Positions 44,754-55,412 of a stretch of 64,000 bases of DNA are shown here, one piece after another; within the stretch, counting starts at the first letter, position 1; each line of letters begins with the position of its first letter. Origin of the DNA: Mesorhizobium wenxiniae (GTDB taxonomy: Bacteria > Pseudomonadota > Alphaproteobacteria > Rhizobiales > Rhizobiaceae); contig NZ_NPKH01000023.1 of NCBI RefSeq assembly GCF_002284535.1, positions 93,767 to 157,766 of the forward strand, read 5' to 3'. The notes under the pieces are model-generated. The model worked only from the letters and a program-made list of their open reading frames with translations, was not told the origin of the DNA and did no database searches. The position numbers and the translations under genes were made by a program.

Positions 44754-46268
44754 TCACCCCTCGTAGTTGTCGCGCACCAGCCGGTCGAGCAGCCTAACGC
44801 CGAAGCCGGAGGCCCATGACTGGTTGATCTCGCTGGACGGCGCGCCGATTGCGGTGCCGGCGATGTCGAGATGCGCCCAGGGCGTATCCTTGACGAAGCG
44901 CTGCAGGAACTGCGCCGCGATGATGGCGCCGCCATAGCGGCCGCCGATATTCTTCATGTCCGCATTTTTCGAGTCGATCAGCTTGTCATATTCGGTGCCG
45001 AGCGGCATCCGCCACACTCGTTCCTGCGTCGCCTGCCCGGCGCTCGTCAGCCTGTTCGCCAGTTCATCATTGTTGGAGAACAGGCCGGCATAGTGCTGGC
45101 CCAGCGCGACCATGATGGCGCCGGTCAGCGTCGCCAGATTGACCATGAATTTCGGCTGGAAGCGATCGTTGCAGTACCACAGCGCATCGGCCAGAACGAG
45201 GCGGCCTTCGGCGTCGGTATTGAGCACCTCGATGGTCTGGCCCGACATCGAGGTGACGATATCGCCGGGGCGCTGCGCATGGCCGTCGACGGCATTTTCC
45301 ACCAGCCCGACGATGCCGACGACATTGGCCTTGGCCTTGCGGGCGGCCAGCGCGTGCATCAGCCCGGTGACCGCGGCAGCGCCGCCCATATCGCCCTTCA
45401 TGTCCTCCATTCCAGAGGCCGTCTTTATCGAATTGCCGCCGGTGTCAAACGTGACGCCTTTGCCGACGAAAGCAATCGGGCTGTCCTTGGCCTTGCCGCC
45501 ATTCCATCGCATGATGGCCAGGCGCGCGCCACGCGGCGAGCCTTGCGCGACGCCGAGCAGCGCGCCCATGCCGAGCTTCTTCATCTCCTTCTCGACCAGG
45601 ATCTCGACCGTGACGCCGAGCGCTTCCAGTTCGTTGACGCGGGCGGCGAATTCCACCGGCCCGAGTATATTGGCCGGTTCGTTGACCAGATCGCGCGCCA
45701 GGAGCACCCCGTCGATCACCGCCACCTCGTCGGCGAAGGCCTTTTTCGCCGCCCCCGGATCGGTGGTGTGGATGGTCACCTTGACCGGCTTTTTGGGCTC
45801 GGCCTTGTTGCCGTCGCGCTGGCCGTCGCCATTTTCCTTTTTCGTCTTGTACTTGTCGAAAGCATAGCTGCGCAGAAGAATGCCCGCGGCAAGCTGTGCC
45901 GCTTGGCTGCCGCCAACGTCAGCACCGGGCAGGTCGAGCACGACGGCCACCTCCGTCGCCTTGCGAAAGGATGTAGTGATCGTGCCGCCAAGCTTGAGCC
46001 AGGCATGATCGTCGAGCCCCGAGACCTTGCCGGCGCCGACCGCCACCAGCCGGTCGAGCGATGTGCCCTCGGGCGCCAGCACTTCGACCAGGCCGGCGAA
46101 TTTGCCGGAAAAGTCGGCCACCGGGAACGCCCGCTCCAGGGTCTTTGCCGGATCGCAAGCCTTTGCCGCGTCGCCGAGACCGCCATCGTTGGCCGCCAGC
46201 ACGAAGACACTGCCCTTTTTAGGCGCTGCGAATTTGGCGAAGGCGATCGAAGGTCTCGAAGTCATCAT
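44754..46268 (-). CDS. pepA: Leucyl aminopeptidase
   Basis: A 504-residue M17 dizinc aminopeptidase, hexameric in the cytoplasm. The catalytic C-terminal domain has [14 protein letters not shown] (the usual Ser of FDSGG is Thr here), [14 protein letters not shown], and the signature NTDAEGRL. Between about residues 140 and 161 is a Lys/Glu/Asp-rich insertion ([17 protein letters not shown]). Upstream of holC. The ATG pair at 46268/46265 leaves the exact start open. Confidence 0.94.
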   Translation of the reverse strand: MMTSRPSIAFAKFAAPKKGSVFVLAANDGGLGDAAKACDPAKTLERAFPVADFSGKFAGLVEVLAPEGTSLDRLVAVGAGKVSGLDDHAWLKLGGTITTSFRKATEVAVVLDLPGADVGGSQAAQLAAGILLRSYAFDKYKTKKENGDGQRDGNKAEPKKPVKVTIHTTDPGAAKKAFADEVAVIDGVLLARDLVNEPANILGPVEFAARVNELEALGVTVEILVEKEMKKLGMGALLGVAQGSPRGARLAIMRWNGGKAKDSPIAFVGKGVTFDTGGNSIKTASGMEDMKGDMGGAAAVTGLMHALAARKAKANVVGIVGLVENAVDGHAQRPGDIVTSMSGQTIEVLNTDAEGRLVLADALWYCNDRFQPKFMVNLATLTGAIMVALGQHYAGLFSNNDELANRLTSAGQATQERVWRMPLGTEYDKLIDSKNADMKNIGGRYGGAIIAAQFLQRFVKDTPWAHLDIAGTAIGAPSSEINQSWASGFGVRLLDRLVRDNYEG

Positions 46269-46366
46269 GTCCTGCTTTCGGGAACGGCGTTGGGTTTTTG
46301 GGAGAGTGCCTTGATGAAACTAGATATTTGGCTGTTTCCGACCGGAAGCACCACCCCAATTTTCAA

Positions 46367-47273
46367 TCATCGCCCCTGCCTGACGATCTGCTGCGTGATT
46401 GCGTTGGCCTGAATTCGGGCATTGGCGAAGCAACCGCGAATGCTTGGCCGCATGCCGGTAAACCACAGGCCGGGCAATTTCGGGTCGGCCTCGCCGCCGT
46501 TGAATAGCGGAACCCCCTTGCCATCGAGGATGCCGAGCTTGCCGACCATGCGTTGGAGCCCGGTGCGGTAGCCGGTCGCCGCGATGACGATCTCGGGAGC
46601 GATCCGGTTGCCGTTGTCGAGGAAAACGCCGTCGCGGGTAAATTCCCTTACCTGCGGCAGTACCACAATCTTGCCGGCCTTGATGGCGCGGACGGCCCGT
46701 CGTCGGTGGCGATCGCGGTATAGTCGGCAGTCAGGCGGCTTGCACCTCCCGAGGAGGCGGGCGGCAGGCCAAACTTGGTCAAGTCGCCGAAAACCAGGCG
46801 CTGCGTTGCCGTCATCACCGCATCGGCGAGCCAAAGCGGCAATCGCGCCAACGTCGCGCCCGGTGGCAATGACGACTTGACGCGCCAGCCGCGGCCCGGC
46901 ACTGGTCTTAACGGTCCAGTAATCGCCGTTGAACGCGATCTCCTCGACGGCGACGCCAAGCCGGACCGGCAGACCATGCGCCTGGCGTTCAGATGGCGGA
47001 CGACGACGTTTTTGTGGGGAAAAGCGGGTGTGCCTGCGGGATAGTCGACGCCAGGCGGTGTCGAGAGATCGCGATACGAGTTGAGATGCAACCGTTCGTG
47101 CCGCCGATACCAGAGTTCGGCAAGCCGGCTTTCCTTTTCCAGGACAAGTATCGGTACGCCGGCCTTTATCAGCGCATGGGCGGCGGCCAGCCCCGCTGCG
47201 CCGGCGCCGATCACGACGCACCGTGAAAAATCTGGCCGGTTTGGCTGCGCAATTCTGTTACTTCTGCTTCCAT
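46367..47273 (-). pseudogene. Flavin-containing monooxygenase, decayed
   Basis: The gene starts at MEAEVTELRSQTGQI (ATG at 47273, AGAGG upstream) but leaves the family frame at about 47233. It resumes in another frame as RCVVIGAGAAGLAAAHALIK, switches at about 46978 into ERQAHGLPVRLGVAVEEIAF, returns to frame 1 for DAVMTATQRLVFGDLTKFGL, and shifts again near 46690 to VRAIKAGKIVVL and the family C-terminus. About 60 residues including the second (NADPH) Rossmann motif are missing between VVIATGRD and the LARLPLWLADAV segment. Several lesions make a real pseudogene likely. Confidence 0.85.
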
Positions 47274-47614
47274 GCCTCTACCTGTCGCAGCCACGGCGGC
47301 CATAACCGGTGATCGGCGCGACATTTGGTCGTTTTCCGGCATTTGGCAAGACTTTGCCGGAATCCGATCCCATATGGCGGATGGAATCGATGGCGATTCG
47401 TCGCGGCACGGCCCCGCTTTCCTGCCGCAACGTGTTGTTAACCATTGATGTTCGCCCTTTCTTATCCATTGCCGCCGACACTTCGGCCCACCGGAAATAT
47501 CGATGTGGGACGGAAACCAGATCGAACCGCCAACGGACCGGTTGTACAGGCGTCGCCGGGCGACTACCTTGTCTGGAGGCATGATGCCGTTCGGCAAAAT
47601 CGAGAAAAGCCTTC
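47274..47614. other. Intergenic region before lptF
   Basis: Contains the promoters of the divergent broken monooxygenase and of lptFGD. Open frames on the minus strand here are not supported. Confidence 0.6.
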
Positions 47615-48817
47615 ATGAAGGTCGTTGAACGCTACATCATGCGTCGTGCGTTGGCGGTCTTCCTGGCAGCGCTCATCTGGACGCTGGCGATCGTGTGGAC
47701 GACGCAGGTGCTCGCCCGCATCGACCTCGTCACCGACAGCGGGCAGTCGGTGCTGACCTTCTTCGAGGTCGCTGCGCTGATCATTCCGTCGATCGTCCCG
47801 ATCGTCGTGCCTTTCGCCCTGGTGGTCGCGGTCGCTCAGACACTGAGCGCGATGAATTCCGATTCTGAGCTTGCCGTCTTGAACGCAGCGGGCGCTTCGC
47901 GCTGGACCATCGTCAGGCCGATCATGTTCCTGGCGCTGGCGGCCAGCGTCTTTTCGTTTGCCGTCGACAACGGCGTCGATCCCTATGCACGACAGAAAAA
48001 CCGCGAGCTGGTGGCGTCGTCGCGCGCCGATCTGTTGTCGCTGATCATCCAGGAAGGCACCTTCCGCAAGATCGACGACGGCCTGTTCCTGCAGATTGGC
48101 GAGCGGCTTCCGGACAACCGCCTCGGCGGCATCTTCGTCGCCGATTCGCGCGAAGAAGGCGCCAACCTCATCTACTATGCCAAGACCGGCGCCATCATCG
48201 AAAACGGCGACGAGAGAGTGCTGATGATGAATGACGGCGTCATCCATCGCGAAACGCTGGCCGGCGATCTTTCGGTCATCCGGTTCACCTCCTATGCCTT
48301 CGACCTGTCCGCCTTCATGTCGGCCTCATCGGACGTATTGCTTTTGCCGAAGGACCGGACGACCCAGTACCTGCTCAATCCCAGTCCGAACGACAAGGTG
48401 TTCCAGAAAAAGCCGAACAAGTACCTGGCCGAACTCAACCAGCGTTTTTCCGAATGGTCCTATTCACTCGTCTTCGCGCTGATCGCGCTTGCGGTCGCGG
48501 GAGACGCGCGTTCCCATCGCGAGGCGCGCATTCATCCGCTGATCACGTCGATCGCGATTGCGCTTTTCGTGCGCTGGCTCGGTTTCTTTGCCGCCGGCAA
48601 GGCCGACAACGTTCCGCAATACGCCTATATGGTCTACGGCGTTCCTATCGTGGCGTCCGCGGTCGCGACATGGTTCATCGTCTCCAACCGGACCATGGAA
48701 CTGCCGGTCGCCTGGGCCGACTGGATGACGAATTTCGCCGGCCGCTTCAGTGACGGCTGGAGCGCCCTGAAGCTCCGCTTCGCCAGGCGCGGCGCTTCTG
48801 GCCAAGGGGCCGGCTAA
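47615..48817 (+). CDS. lptF: LPS export permease subunit
   Basis: LptF, 400 residues, half of the LptB2FG inner-membrane machine that extracts LPS. Three N-terminal membrane helices (RRALAVFLAALIWTLAIVW, FEVAALIIPSIVPIVVPFAL, PIMFLALAASVFSFAV), a periplasmic beta-jellyroll, and three C-terminal helices are visible. The cytoplasmic coupling helix region NSDSELAVLNAAGASRW contacts LptB. Start codon preceded by weak ribosome site. First gene of the lptF-lptG-lptD run. Confidence 0.93.
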   Translation: MKVVERYIMRRALAVFLAALIWTLAIVWTTQVLARIDLVTDSGQSVLTFFEVAALIIPSIVPIVVPFALVVAVAQTLSAMNSDSELAVLNAAGASRWTIVRPIMFLALAASVFSFAVDNGVDPYARQKNRELVASSRADLLSLIIQEGTFRKIDDGLFLQIGERLPDNRLGGIFVADSREEGANLIYYAKTGAIIENGDERVLMMNDGVIHRETLAGDLSVIRFTSYAFDLSAFMSASSDVLLLPKDRTTQYLLNPSPNDKVFQKKPNKYLAELNQRFSEWSYSLVFALIALAVAGDARSHREARIHPLITSIAIALFVRWLGFFAAGKADNVPQYAYMVYGVPIVASAVATWFIVSNRTMELPVAWADWMTNFAGRFSDGWSALKLRFARRGASGQGAG

Positions 48818-48833
48818 CGGGCTGGATACGCTA

Positions 48834-49916
48834 ATGGGCTGGACTCTGGGTAGATACTTCTTCTTCCGCTACGTGACGATCACCATCTGGTTCTTCATCG
48901 GCCTGCTGGCGCTTGTGTTCCTGATCGACTTCACCGAACTTTCCGGCCGCACGACCGGCTTGCCGGGTTTCACATACGGCACGGCGTTCGCCATTTCAGG
49001 GTTGCGGATCCCGATGATCATGCTGCAGACGGTGCCGTTCGTCGGCCTGTTCTCGGCGATGGCGACACTGGTCTCGCTCAATCGCAGGTATGAACTGGTC
49101 ATCGCGCGTTCCGCCGGCGTGTCCGCCTGGCAATTCCTGCTGCCGTGCTGCATCGGGGCGCTGCTGTTCGGGGTGTTGTCGGTCGGCGTCATCAATCCGA
49201 TCGCCGCGCATGCGTTTTCCTGGTCCGAAAAAATCGAAACCCAGCTCCGCTCCGGCAAGTCGAACACCGTCTCGGCCGACGCCGAGCCCTGGATCCGGCA
49301 GAAGACCAGTTCCGGCGATACCATCATCGGCGCGCGCGCCATTCTCAATCAGGGCCTGGAGATGGCCGATGCCGTCTTCTTCGTCCTCAACCCGCAAGGC
49401 GACATCGTCGAACGCAAGGACGCGGCGCACGCCTTTTTGCGGGATGGCTACTGGGAACTGCAGGACGTCAAGGTTTTCCGGGACGGCAATATCCAATCGG
49501 CGGCAAGCGACCGGGTGCCGACCAATCTCAAGCCCGAATTCGTGCAAGAGCGGCTGGCGCGCCCGGAAACCATCCCTTTCTACGATCTGCCCGGCAAGAT
49601 CGAGGTTGCCCGCTCCTTTGGCCTCAAGGCAAATGCCTTTGCCATGCAGTTCGATTCGCTGGTGGCGCTGCCGTTCCTTCTCGTCGCAATGACGCTGATC
49701 GCCGCAACGGTGTCGATGCGATTTGCGAGGATGGGACAATCCGGGACGATGATTCTGGGTGGCGTCCTGGCCGGGTTTCTGCTTTATGTCGTGACGGTGC
49801 TGGTCAAGGCATTCGGCGTGGCGGGATTCGTACCCACAGTGGTGGCTGCATGGGTTCCGGTTGTCGTGGCTATGTTCTTCGGGGTGACTTTCTTGCTGTA
49901 CAAGGAAGACGGCTAG
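48834..49916 (+). CDS. lptG: LPS export permease subunit
   Basis: LptG, 360 residues, partner of LptF with the same plan: N-terminal helices, periplasmic domain (about 130-250), and C-terminal helices. The coupling sequence is SLNRRYELVIARSAGVSAWQ. It is 16 bases from lptF. The stop TAG overlaps by one base the GTG start of lptD. Confidence 0.93.
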   Translation: MGWTLGRYFFFRYVTITIWFFIGLLALVFLIDFTELSGRTTGLPGFTYGTAFAISGLRIPMIMLQTVPFVGLFSAMATLVSLNRRYELVIARSAGVSAWQFLLPCCIGALLFGVLSVGVINPIAAHAFSWSEKIETQLRSGKSNTVSADAEPWIRQKTSSGDTIIGARAILNQGLEMADAVFFVLNPQGDIVERKDAAHAFLRDGYWELQDVKVFRDGNIQSAASDRVPTNLKPEFVQERLARPETIPFYDLPGKIEVARSFGLKANAFAMQFDSLVALPFLLVAMTLIAATVSMRFARMGQSGTMILGGVLAGFLLYVVTVLVKAFGVAGFVPTVVAAWVPVVVAMFFGVTFLLYKEDG

Positions 49917-52333
49917 TGAGGGGGGCGGTTTTGCGCATCCATAGGCAGGCCGGTTTGGCGCGCCTCTATGGGGCAAGCGCCTTGGCATGCCTGCTCGCTT
50001 GTGTCGTCCCGAGCATCCCGGCTTTTGCCCAGGATATCAGCGACATGGCAGCCGACGTGCCCGCCGGCTCGCAAATGCTGCTGGCGGCAGATACGCTGGT
50101 CTATGACAACGACAACCAGACAGTGACGGCCGTCGGCGGCGTGCAGATCGACTATGGCGGCAACCGCCTCGTCGCCCAGCGGGTCGAATACAATCGCAAC
50201 ACCAAGCGGCTCGTCGCCAGCGGCAATGTCGAGGTCGTCAACAGCGACGGCACCAAGATCTATTCGCAGCACGTCGACATCACCGACGATTTCGCCGACG
50301 GCTTCGTCAACGCGCTGCGTGTCGAAACCGTCGACAAGGCCTATTTCGCCGCCGAAAGCGCGGAACGCATGGGCGGCGTGCTGACGACGTTCCACAACGG
50401 CGTCTACACGGCCTGTGAGCCGTGCGAGGACAAACCCGACAAAGCGCCGACCTGGCGCATCAAGGCCAGAAAAATCATCTGGAACGGCGAGAAGAAGACG
50501 GTTCGCTTCGAGAATTCGAATTTCGAGTTCTTCGGCTTTCCGCTCGCCTATCTGCCGGCTTTCGAGATTGCCGACCCGACCGTCAAGCGCAAGAGCGGCT
50601 TCCTGATCCCTGGCATCTCCTACAAGAGCGATCTCGGCGTCGGCGTCAAAGTCCCCTATTATTTCGCTCTCTCACCAACCTACGATCTCACCGTCACCGG
50701 CAGCGGCTACACCAAGCAGGGCTTTCTCGGCGAAGCCGAGTGGCGTCAGCGCTTCAACAACGGCCAGTACAGCCTGAAGATCGCCGGCATCCGGCAAGTG
50801 GATCCCGACGAGTTCATCGACAGCGACGGGCACAATGTCGATTCGGGAGCGGCCGGCGACCCGAACAAATTCCGCGGCATGATGGGCACCAAGGGCCAGT
50901 TCGCCATCAATCCGCGCTGGGACTTCGGCTGGGATGTCCTGCTGCAGACCGACAAGAACTTCTCGCGCACCTACGCCATCGAAGACTTCAACGACAGCGT
51001 GCATCGCTCCTCGATCTACCTGACCGGCCTCAACGGCCGCAACTATTTCGATGTGCGCGCCATGCGCTTCGAGGTCCAGGAAGAGACGCTCTCTGACGAT
51101 CCGACCGCGCGCGGCGGCAAGCAGCCCTGGGTGCTGCCCTCGCTCGACTACGCGTACATCCCAGACATGGCGGTGGGCGGCGGGCAGTTATCGTTCAATG
51201 TCAACGCGCAGGCCATCAGCCGCGACAGGCTGGACAGGGTCCTTGCCGATCCGAACAACGCTGCGTCCGTGACCAGTGTACGCGGCATCGAGGGCCAGTC
51301 GGGCCGTCTCACCGCCGAAGCGGAATGGAAACGCACCTTCACCACCGATGGCGGGCTGCTGCTGACGCCGCTGCTGGCGCTGCGCGGCGAGGCCGGCTAT
51401 GTCAATGCCTCTTCGGGATCGCTCAATGCCATCAATCAGATGGCGTCTAATCTCGGCGTCGACGACGATATGCGATCGTCGCTCGCCCGCTTCATGGCGA
51501 CCGCCGGGCTGGAAATGCGTTGGCCGGTGCTGTTCTCGTCGACCAGTTCCAGCCACATCTTCGAGCCGATGGCGCAGGTGTTCGTGCGTCCGAACGAGCA
51601 ATATGTCGGCGGCCTCGCTGTTCCCAACGAGGACGCGCAGAGCTTCGTCTTTGACGCCACAACATTGTTCGAGCGCGACAAGTTCTCCGGTTACGACCGC
51701 TTGGAAGGCGGCACGCGCGCCAATGTCGGGCTGCGCTATTCCGGCGCCTATGACAATGGCTGGAGCACCAACGCGCTGTTCGGCCAATCCTACCAGCTTG
51801 ACGGCCAGAACTCCTTCGCCGCGCCGGACCTGGTCAACGTCGGCGCCGATTCGGGCCTTGAGACCGCGACCTCCGATTATGTCGGTCTCGTCGGCTTCAA
51901 CAGCCCCAGCGGGCTTTCCGGCTCGATCAGCGGCCGTTTCGACGAGCAGAGCTTCGAGGTTCGCCGCGCCGAGGTCAAGGCAGCCTATTCCGGCCTGCCG
52001 ATTTCGTTCAGCGCCAAATACGCCTTCATCCAGGCGCAGCCGCTCTATGGCTTCACGACCGATCGTCACGAGGTCACGCTTGGCGCCTCGACGCAACTTG
52101 CAGAGAACTGGCGTGTCTTCGGTACCGGCACCTACGATCTGGAGCAAAGTGTCCTGGTCAAGGACGGGGTCGGCTTTGCCTATAGCGATTCGTGTTTCAC
52201 CTACTTGATGACATTCTCGGAATCCCGCGACCTGAGCACCAAGGAAGTGTCGCAGAACATCGGTTTCAACCTGTCGTTCCGCACGCTCGGCGATTTCGGC
52301 TCGACACAAAGCTCCTTCAACGCTGTCCAGTAG
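49916..52333 (+). CDS. lptD: LPS-assembly protein
   Basis: LptD, 805 residues, the outer-membrane barrel that inserts LPS into the outer leaflet with LptE. A signal peptide ends near 38 (IPAFAQD), then the periplasmic OstA domain (about 55-150; ADTLVYDNDNQTVTAVGGVQ), then the barrel. Cys167 and Cys170 (ACEPCED) and Cys760 (SDSCFTYL) are the mature cysteines, so the disulfide pattern would differ from the four-Cys E. coli arrangement. GTG start with AAGGAAG seven bases upstream, overlapping the lptG TAG. Confidence 0.94.
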   Translation: MRGAVLRIHRQAGLARLYGASALACLLACVVPSIPAFAQDISDMAADVPAGSQMLLAADTLVYDNDNQTVTAVGGVQIDYGGNRLVAQRVEYNRNTKRLVASGNVEVVNSDGTKIYSQHVDITDDFADGFVNALRVETVDKAYFAAESAERMGGVLTTFHNGVYTACEPCEDKPDKAPTWRIKARKIIWNGEKKTVRFENSNFEFFGFPLAYLPAFEIADPTVKRKSGFLIPGISYKSDLGVGVKVPYYFALSPTYDLTVTGSGYTKQGFLGEAEWRQRFNNGQYSLKIAGIRQVDPDEFIDSDGHNVDSGAAGDPNKFRGMMGTKGQFAINPRWDFGWDVLLQTDKNFSRTYAIEDFNDSVHRSSIYLTGLNGRNYFDVRAMRFEVQEETLSDDPTARGGKQPWVLPSLDYAYIPDMAVGGGQLSFNVNAQAISRDRLDRVLADPNNAASVTSVRGIEGQSGRLTAEAEWKRTFTTDGGLLLTPLLALRGEAGYVNASSGSLNAINQMASNLGVDDDMRSSLARFMATAGLEMRWPVLFSSTSSSHIFEPMAQVFVRPNEQYVGGLAVPNEDAQSFVFDATTLFERDKFSGYDRLEGGTRANVGLRYSGAYDNGWSTNALFGQSYQLDGQNSFAAPDLVNVGADSGLETATSDYVGLVGFNSPSGLSGSISGRFDEQSFEVRRAEVKAAYSGLPISFSAKYAFIQAQPLYGFTTDRHEVTLGASTQLAENWRVFGTGTYDLEQSVLVKDGVGFAYSDSCFTYLMTFSESRDLSTKEVSQNIGFNLSFRTLGDFGSTQSSFNAVQ

Positions 52334-52378
52334 CAGGCGACCGGCCAACAACAGACGGGCGGAACGGCGGCCGGCGAA

Positions 52379-52424
52379 CGCATCGGCCCGAAAATCGGAA
52401 TTGATTTTCGGAAAGCACGATGCG
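52379..52424. repeat. Dispersed intergenic repeat, copy 2
   Basis: Outer arms CGCATCG and CGATGCG enclose a perfect 9-base hairpin CCGAAAATC/GATTTTCGG with a GGAATT loop (52388-52411). The core is shared with 8501-8580. It lies between lptD and surA. Confidence 0.65.
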
Positions 52425-52570
52425 TAGATTCAAAGTGTTAGACGGTATCTTGTGTGTCCAAGTGAACCCACATCGCGTCTAACGACATCGTTTCGCCGCA
52501 TAGGGCAGGCACGGATTCCAGCTCCCTCAAAATGGGATAGAATTGGGCCGGAACCGAGACTAAAATTGGG

Positions 52571-53503
52571 ATGCTTTCGATGAGGAAATACCTCTTTTCG
52601 GCAGGGTTCGCGCTGCTGGTGGCGGCAACCTCGGCCTCGATCACAGTGATTACGCCGCCGGCCTTCGCCAGCCAGATCAAATACGTCGTCAACAACGTAC
52701 CGATCACGACCGGCGACATCCAGCATCGGGCTGCCTTCCTGCGCCTGCAGCGCAAGAAAGGCGACGCTGCCGAGGAAATGATCGAGCAGACGCTGCGCGT
52801 CGCCGAAGCCAGGCGTCTCGGCATCCGCATCAGCGACGCCCAGGTCGACGCTGCCTATCAGCGCTTTGCCACGACCAACAAGATGCAGCTCAAACAACTC
52901 GATGGCGTCATGGCGCAGTCCGGCGTCGGCAAGGAACATTTCAAGGAGTTCATCCGCTCCCAGATGGCCTGGAACCAGGCGCTGACCGCGCGCCATCGCT
53001 CCAAGAGCGGCGGCGCGTTGAGCGAGCAGGACGTGGTCAGGCGCATGCTCGACAATGGCGGCACCAAGCCGACCGCCATGGAGTACATGCTGCAACAGGT
53101 CATTTTCGTCGTGCCGGCGGCCGAGCGCAGCGCTACGCTGTCCAAGCGCAAGCGCGAAGCCGATGCCATGCGCGCCCGCTTCAACAGCTGCAACACCTCG
53201 CGCGAATTTGCCAAGGGCCTGATCGACGTCACCGTTCGCGATCTCGGCCGGATACTGGCGCCGCAATTGCCGCCGGACTGGGCCGACCAGATCAAGGCCA
53301 CCAAGGTCGGCGGCGCCACCCCCACGCGCGAGACAGACCGCGGCGTCGAGTTCATCGGCATCTGCTCGTCGCGCGAAGTGTCCGACGACAAGGCCGCCCA
53401 GATGGTGTTCCAGAGCGAAGGCTCGAGCGGCAAGGACGCCGACGAGCTCTCCAACAAGTATGTCGAGGAGTTGCGGAAGAAAGCCCGCATCGTCGAGCGC
53501 TGA
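52571..53503 (+). CDS. surA: SurA-like periplasmic chaperone
   Basis: A 310-residue exported protein with signal peptide (about 1-34, ending FASQIK) and a SurA N-terminal chaperone domain ([40 protein letters not shown]). A single parvulin-like region follows ([31 protein letters not shown]), poorly conserved, so prolyl isomerase activity is doubtful. E. coli SurA has two parvulin domains. Position between lptD and pdxA is that of surA in many genomes. ATG at 52571 or 52580. Confidence 0.88.
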   Translation: MLSMRKYLFSAGFALLVAATSASITVITPPAFASQIKYVVNNVPITTGDIQHRAAFLRLQRKKGDAAEEMIEQTLRVAEARRLGIRISDAQVDAAYQRFATTNKMQLKQLDGVMAQSGVGKEHFKEFIRSQMAWNQALTARHRSKSGGALSEQDVVRRMLDNGGTKPTAMEYMLQQVIFVVPAAERSATLSKRKREADAMRARFNSCNTSREFAKGLIDVTVRDLGRILAPQLPPDWADQIKATKVGGATPTRETDRGVEFIGICSSREVSDDKAAQMVFQSEGSSGKDADELSNKYVEELRKKARIVER

Positions 53504-54534
53504 AGTCGCCAGAGGCAGAGCTTCCGCTGGCGCTGAGCGTCGGCGATCCATCCGGCGTCGGGCCGGAAATCGCCATTGCCGCCTGGCGAGCGCGCGACAG
53601 CGCCGGTGTGCCGCCCTTCTATCTTATCGCGGATCCGGCGTTGATTGCCGCACGGGCGCGCTTGGTCGGCGCCGATGTGCCAATCACGGAGACGATACCA
53701 GCCAAAGCGGCGCGCGTCTTTGCACGCGCCCTGCCCGTCGTGCCCCTAGTCGCCCGCTTCGTCGACAGCACTGGCCGGCCGGACCCAGCCAACGCCGCCG
53801 GCATCATCGAGGCCATTGACCGCGCTGTTGACGACTGCCTTGGCGGCCGCGCGGCGGCAGTCGTCACCTGCCCGATCGCCAAGAAGCCGCTCTACGATGC
53901 CGGCTTCCGTTTCCCCGGCCATACCGAATATCTAGCGCATCTGGCGACACTCCACACCGGCGCAGAAGCGATGCCGGTGATGATGCTTGCCGGCCCCGAG
54001 TTGCGCACGGTTCCGGTCACCATCCACATTGCGCTGCGCGAGGTGCCGAAAGCGCTGACCACGGAGTTGGTCGTCGCGGCCGCCCGCATCACCGCCGCCG
54101 ACCTCGAACATCGCTTCGGCATTGCCAAGCCGCGGCTTGCCGTTGCCGGCCTCAATCCGCATGCCGGCGAAGGCGGCGCGATGGGCGCCGAGGACGAGCG
54201 CATCATCCGCCCGGCGATCGACAGGCTGAGGGCGGAGGGCATCGACGCTTTCGGGCCGCTGCCGGCCGACACGCTGTTCCATGCCCGCGCCCGAGCCGGC
54301 TACGATGTGGCGCTGTGCATGTATCATGACCAGGCGCTGATCCCGGCCAAGGCGCTGGCGTTCGACGAGGCGGTCAACGTTACGCTCGGCCTACCCTTCA
54401 TCCGCACCTCACCGGATCACGGCACCGCCTTCGATATCGCCGGCAAGGGCATAGCCCGTGCCGACAGTCTGATCGCGGCGCTCAGGCTCGCCCGCAGGCT
54501 TGCCGACATCGGGACGAAGGCTGCCGCCGCATGA
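53500..54534 (+). CDS. pdxA: 4-Hydroxythreonine-4-phosphate dehydrogenase
   Basis: PdxA, NAD-dependent, makes the precursor of the pyridoxal ring. The N-terminal [14 protein letters not shown], catalytic and metal sites [19 protein letters not shown], and MYHDQALIP are all present. No ATG, GTG or TTG precedes the conserved N-terminus in frame: the only codon at the expected place is CTG at 53500, overlapping the surA TGA as CTGA. The next usual start, GTG at 53608, would delete the SVGDPSG motif. I therefore set the start at CTG; residues 344. Confidence 0.9.
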   Translation: MKSPEAELPLALSVGDPSGVGPEIAIAAWRARDSAGVPPFYLIADPALIAARARLVGADVPITETIPAKAARVFARALPVVPLVARFVDSTGRPDPANAAGIIEAIDRAVDDCLGGRAAAVVTCPIAKKPLYDAGFRFPGHTEYLAHLATLHTGAEAMPVMMLAGPELRTVPVTIHIALREVPKALTTELVVAAARITAADLEHRFGIAKPRLAVAGLNPHAGEGGAMGAEDERIIRPAIDRLRAEGIDAFGPLPADTLFHARARAGYDVALCMYHDQALIPAKALAFDEAVNVTLGLPFIRTSPDHGTAFDIAGKGIARADSLIAALRLARRLADIGTKAAAA

Positions 54535-54556
54535 GGCTTTGCATGAGAGCGGCCGC

Positions 54557-55396
54557 ATGAGCATCGACGGGCTGCCGACGTTGCGCGCGGTGATCGAGCG
54601 CCATGGGTTGCAGGCGAAAAAGGCGCTCGGTCAGAATTTTCTGCTCGACCTCAATCTGACCGGCAAGATCGCGCGCGCCGCCGGCGACCTGACGGGCGCC
54701 ACGGTGATCGAGGTCGGTCCGGGTCCCGGTGGGCTGACCCGGGCGCTGCTGTCCCACGGCGCTGCTCGGGTCATCGCCATCGAGCGCGACGAGCGTTGCC
54801 TGGCAGCGCTTGCGGAGGTGTCGGACCACTATCCGGGCCGGCTCGAGGTCATTGCCGGCGATGCGCTGAAGACGGATTTTGCGGCGCTTGCCAAAGGGCC
54901 ACATGGGGGCAACGGATCTGTGACGATCGTCGCCAACCTGCCCTACAATATCGGCACCGAACTCTTGATACGCTGGCTGACCGTCGCCGAGTGGCCGCCC
55001 TTCTACGCATCGATGACGCTGATGTTCCAGCGCGAGGTGGCTGAGCGCATCGTCGCCCGCCCCGGCAGCGACGCCTATGGCCGGCTGGGCGTGCTGGCAG
55101 GCTGGCGGACGGAGGCAAAAATCGCTTTCGACGTGCCGCCGCAAGCGTTCACGCCGCCGCCCAAGGTGGTGTCGTCGGTGGTGCATCTGGTGCCGCGGGC
55201 AAGTCCCCTGCCCACCGAGGTCAAGAAGCTCGGCCGCGTCACCGAAGCGGCCTTCGGCCAGCGCCGCAAAATGCTGCGGCAGAGCGTCAAGAGCCTCGGC
55301 GGCGAAGTTCTGCTCACTCGCGCCGGCATCGATCCGACCCGGCGCGCCGAAACGCTTGACGTCGAGGAGTTCGTACGACTGGCCAACGCAGTGTAA
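54557..55396 (+). CDS. rsmA: 16S rRNA dimethyladenosine transferase
   Basis: RsmA/KsgA, 279 residues, dimethylates A1518 and A1519 of 16S rRNA. Motifs are [11 protein letters not shown], the SAM site [16 protein letters not shown], the catalytic NLPYNI (NLPY), and the C-terminal [17 protein letters not shown] at 54557 with GAGAG upstream, 22 bases after pdxA. The pdxA-rsmA linkage is conserved across proteobacteria. Convergent with gmk. Confidence 0.96.
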   Translation: MSIDGLPTLRAVIERHGLQAKKALGQNFLLDLNLTGKIARAAGDLTGATVIEVGPGPGGLTRALLSHGAARVIAIERDERCLAALAEVSDHYPGRLEVIAGDALKTDFAALAKGPHGGNGSVTIVANLPYNIGTELLIRWLTVAEWPPFYASMTLMFQREVAERIVARPGSDAYGRLGVLAGWRTEAKIAFDVPPQAFTPPPKVVSSVVHLVPRASPLPTEVKKLGRVTEAAFGQRRKMLRQSVKSLGGEVLLTRAGIDPTRRAETLDVEEFVRLANAV

Positions 55397-55412
55397 CTGC
55401 GCGGGCGCGCCC

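Noticed and set aside
44871..46412. 513-codon plus-strand frame opposite pepA
   Set aside because: Antisense shadow of a conserved aminopeptidase gene.
49145..49915. Upstream open extension of the lptD frame inside lptG
   Set aside because: The region encodes LptG in its own frame; LptD begins with a signal peptide after GTG at 49916.
55397..55412. GGGCGCGCCC palindrome between rsmA and gmk as a terminator
   Set aside because: No T-tract and too short a stem.
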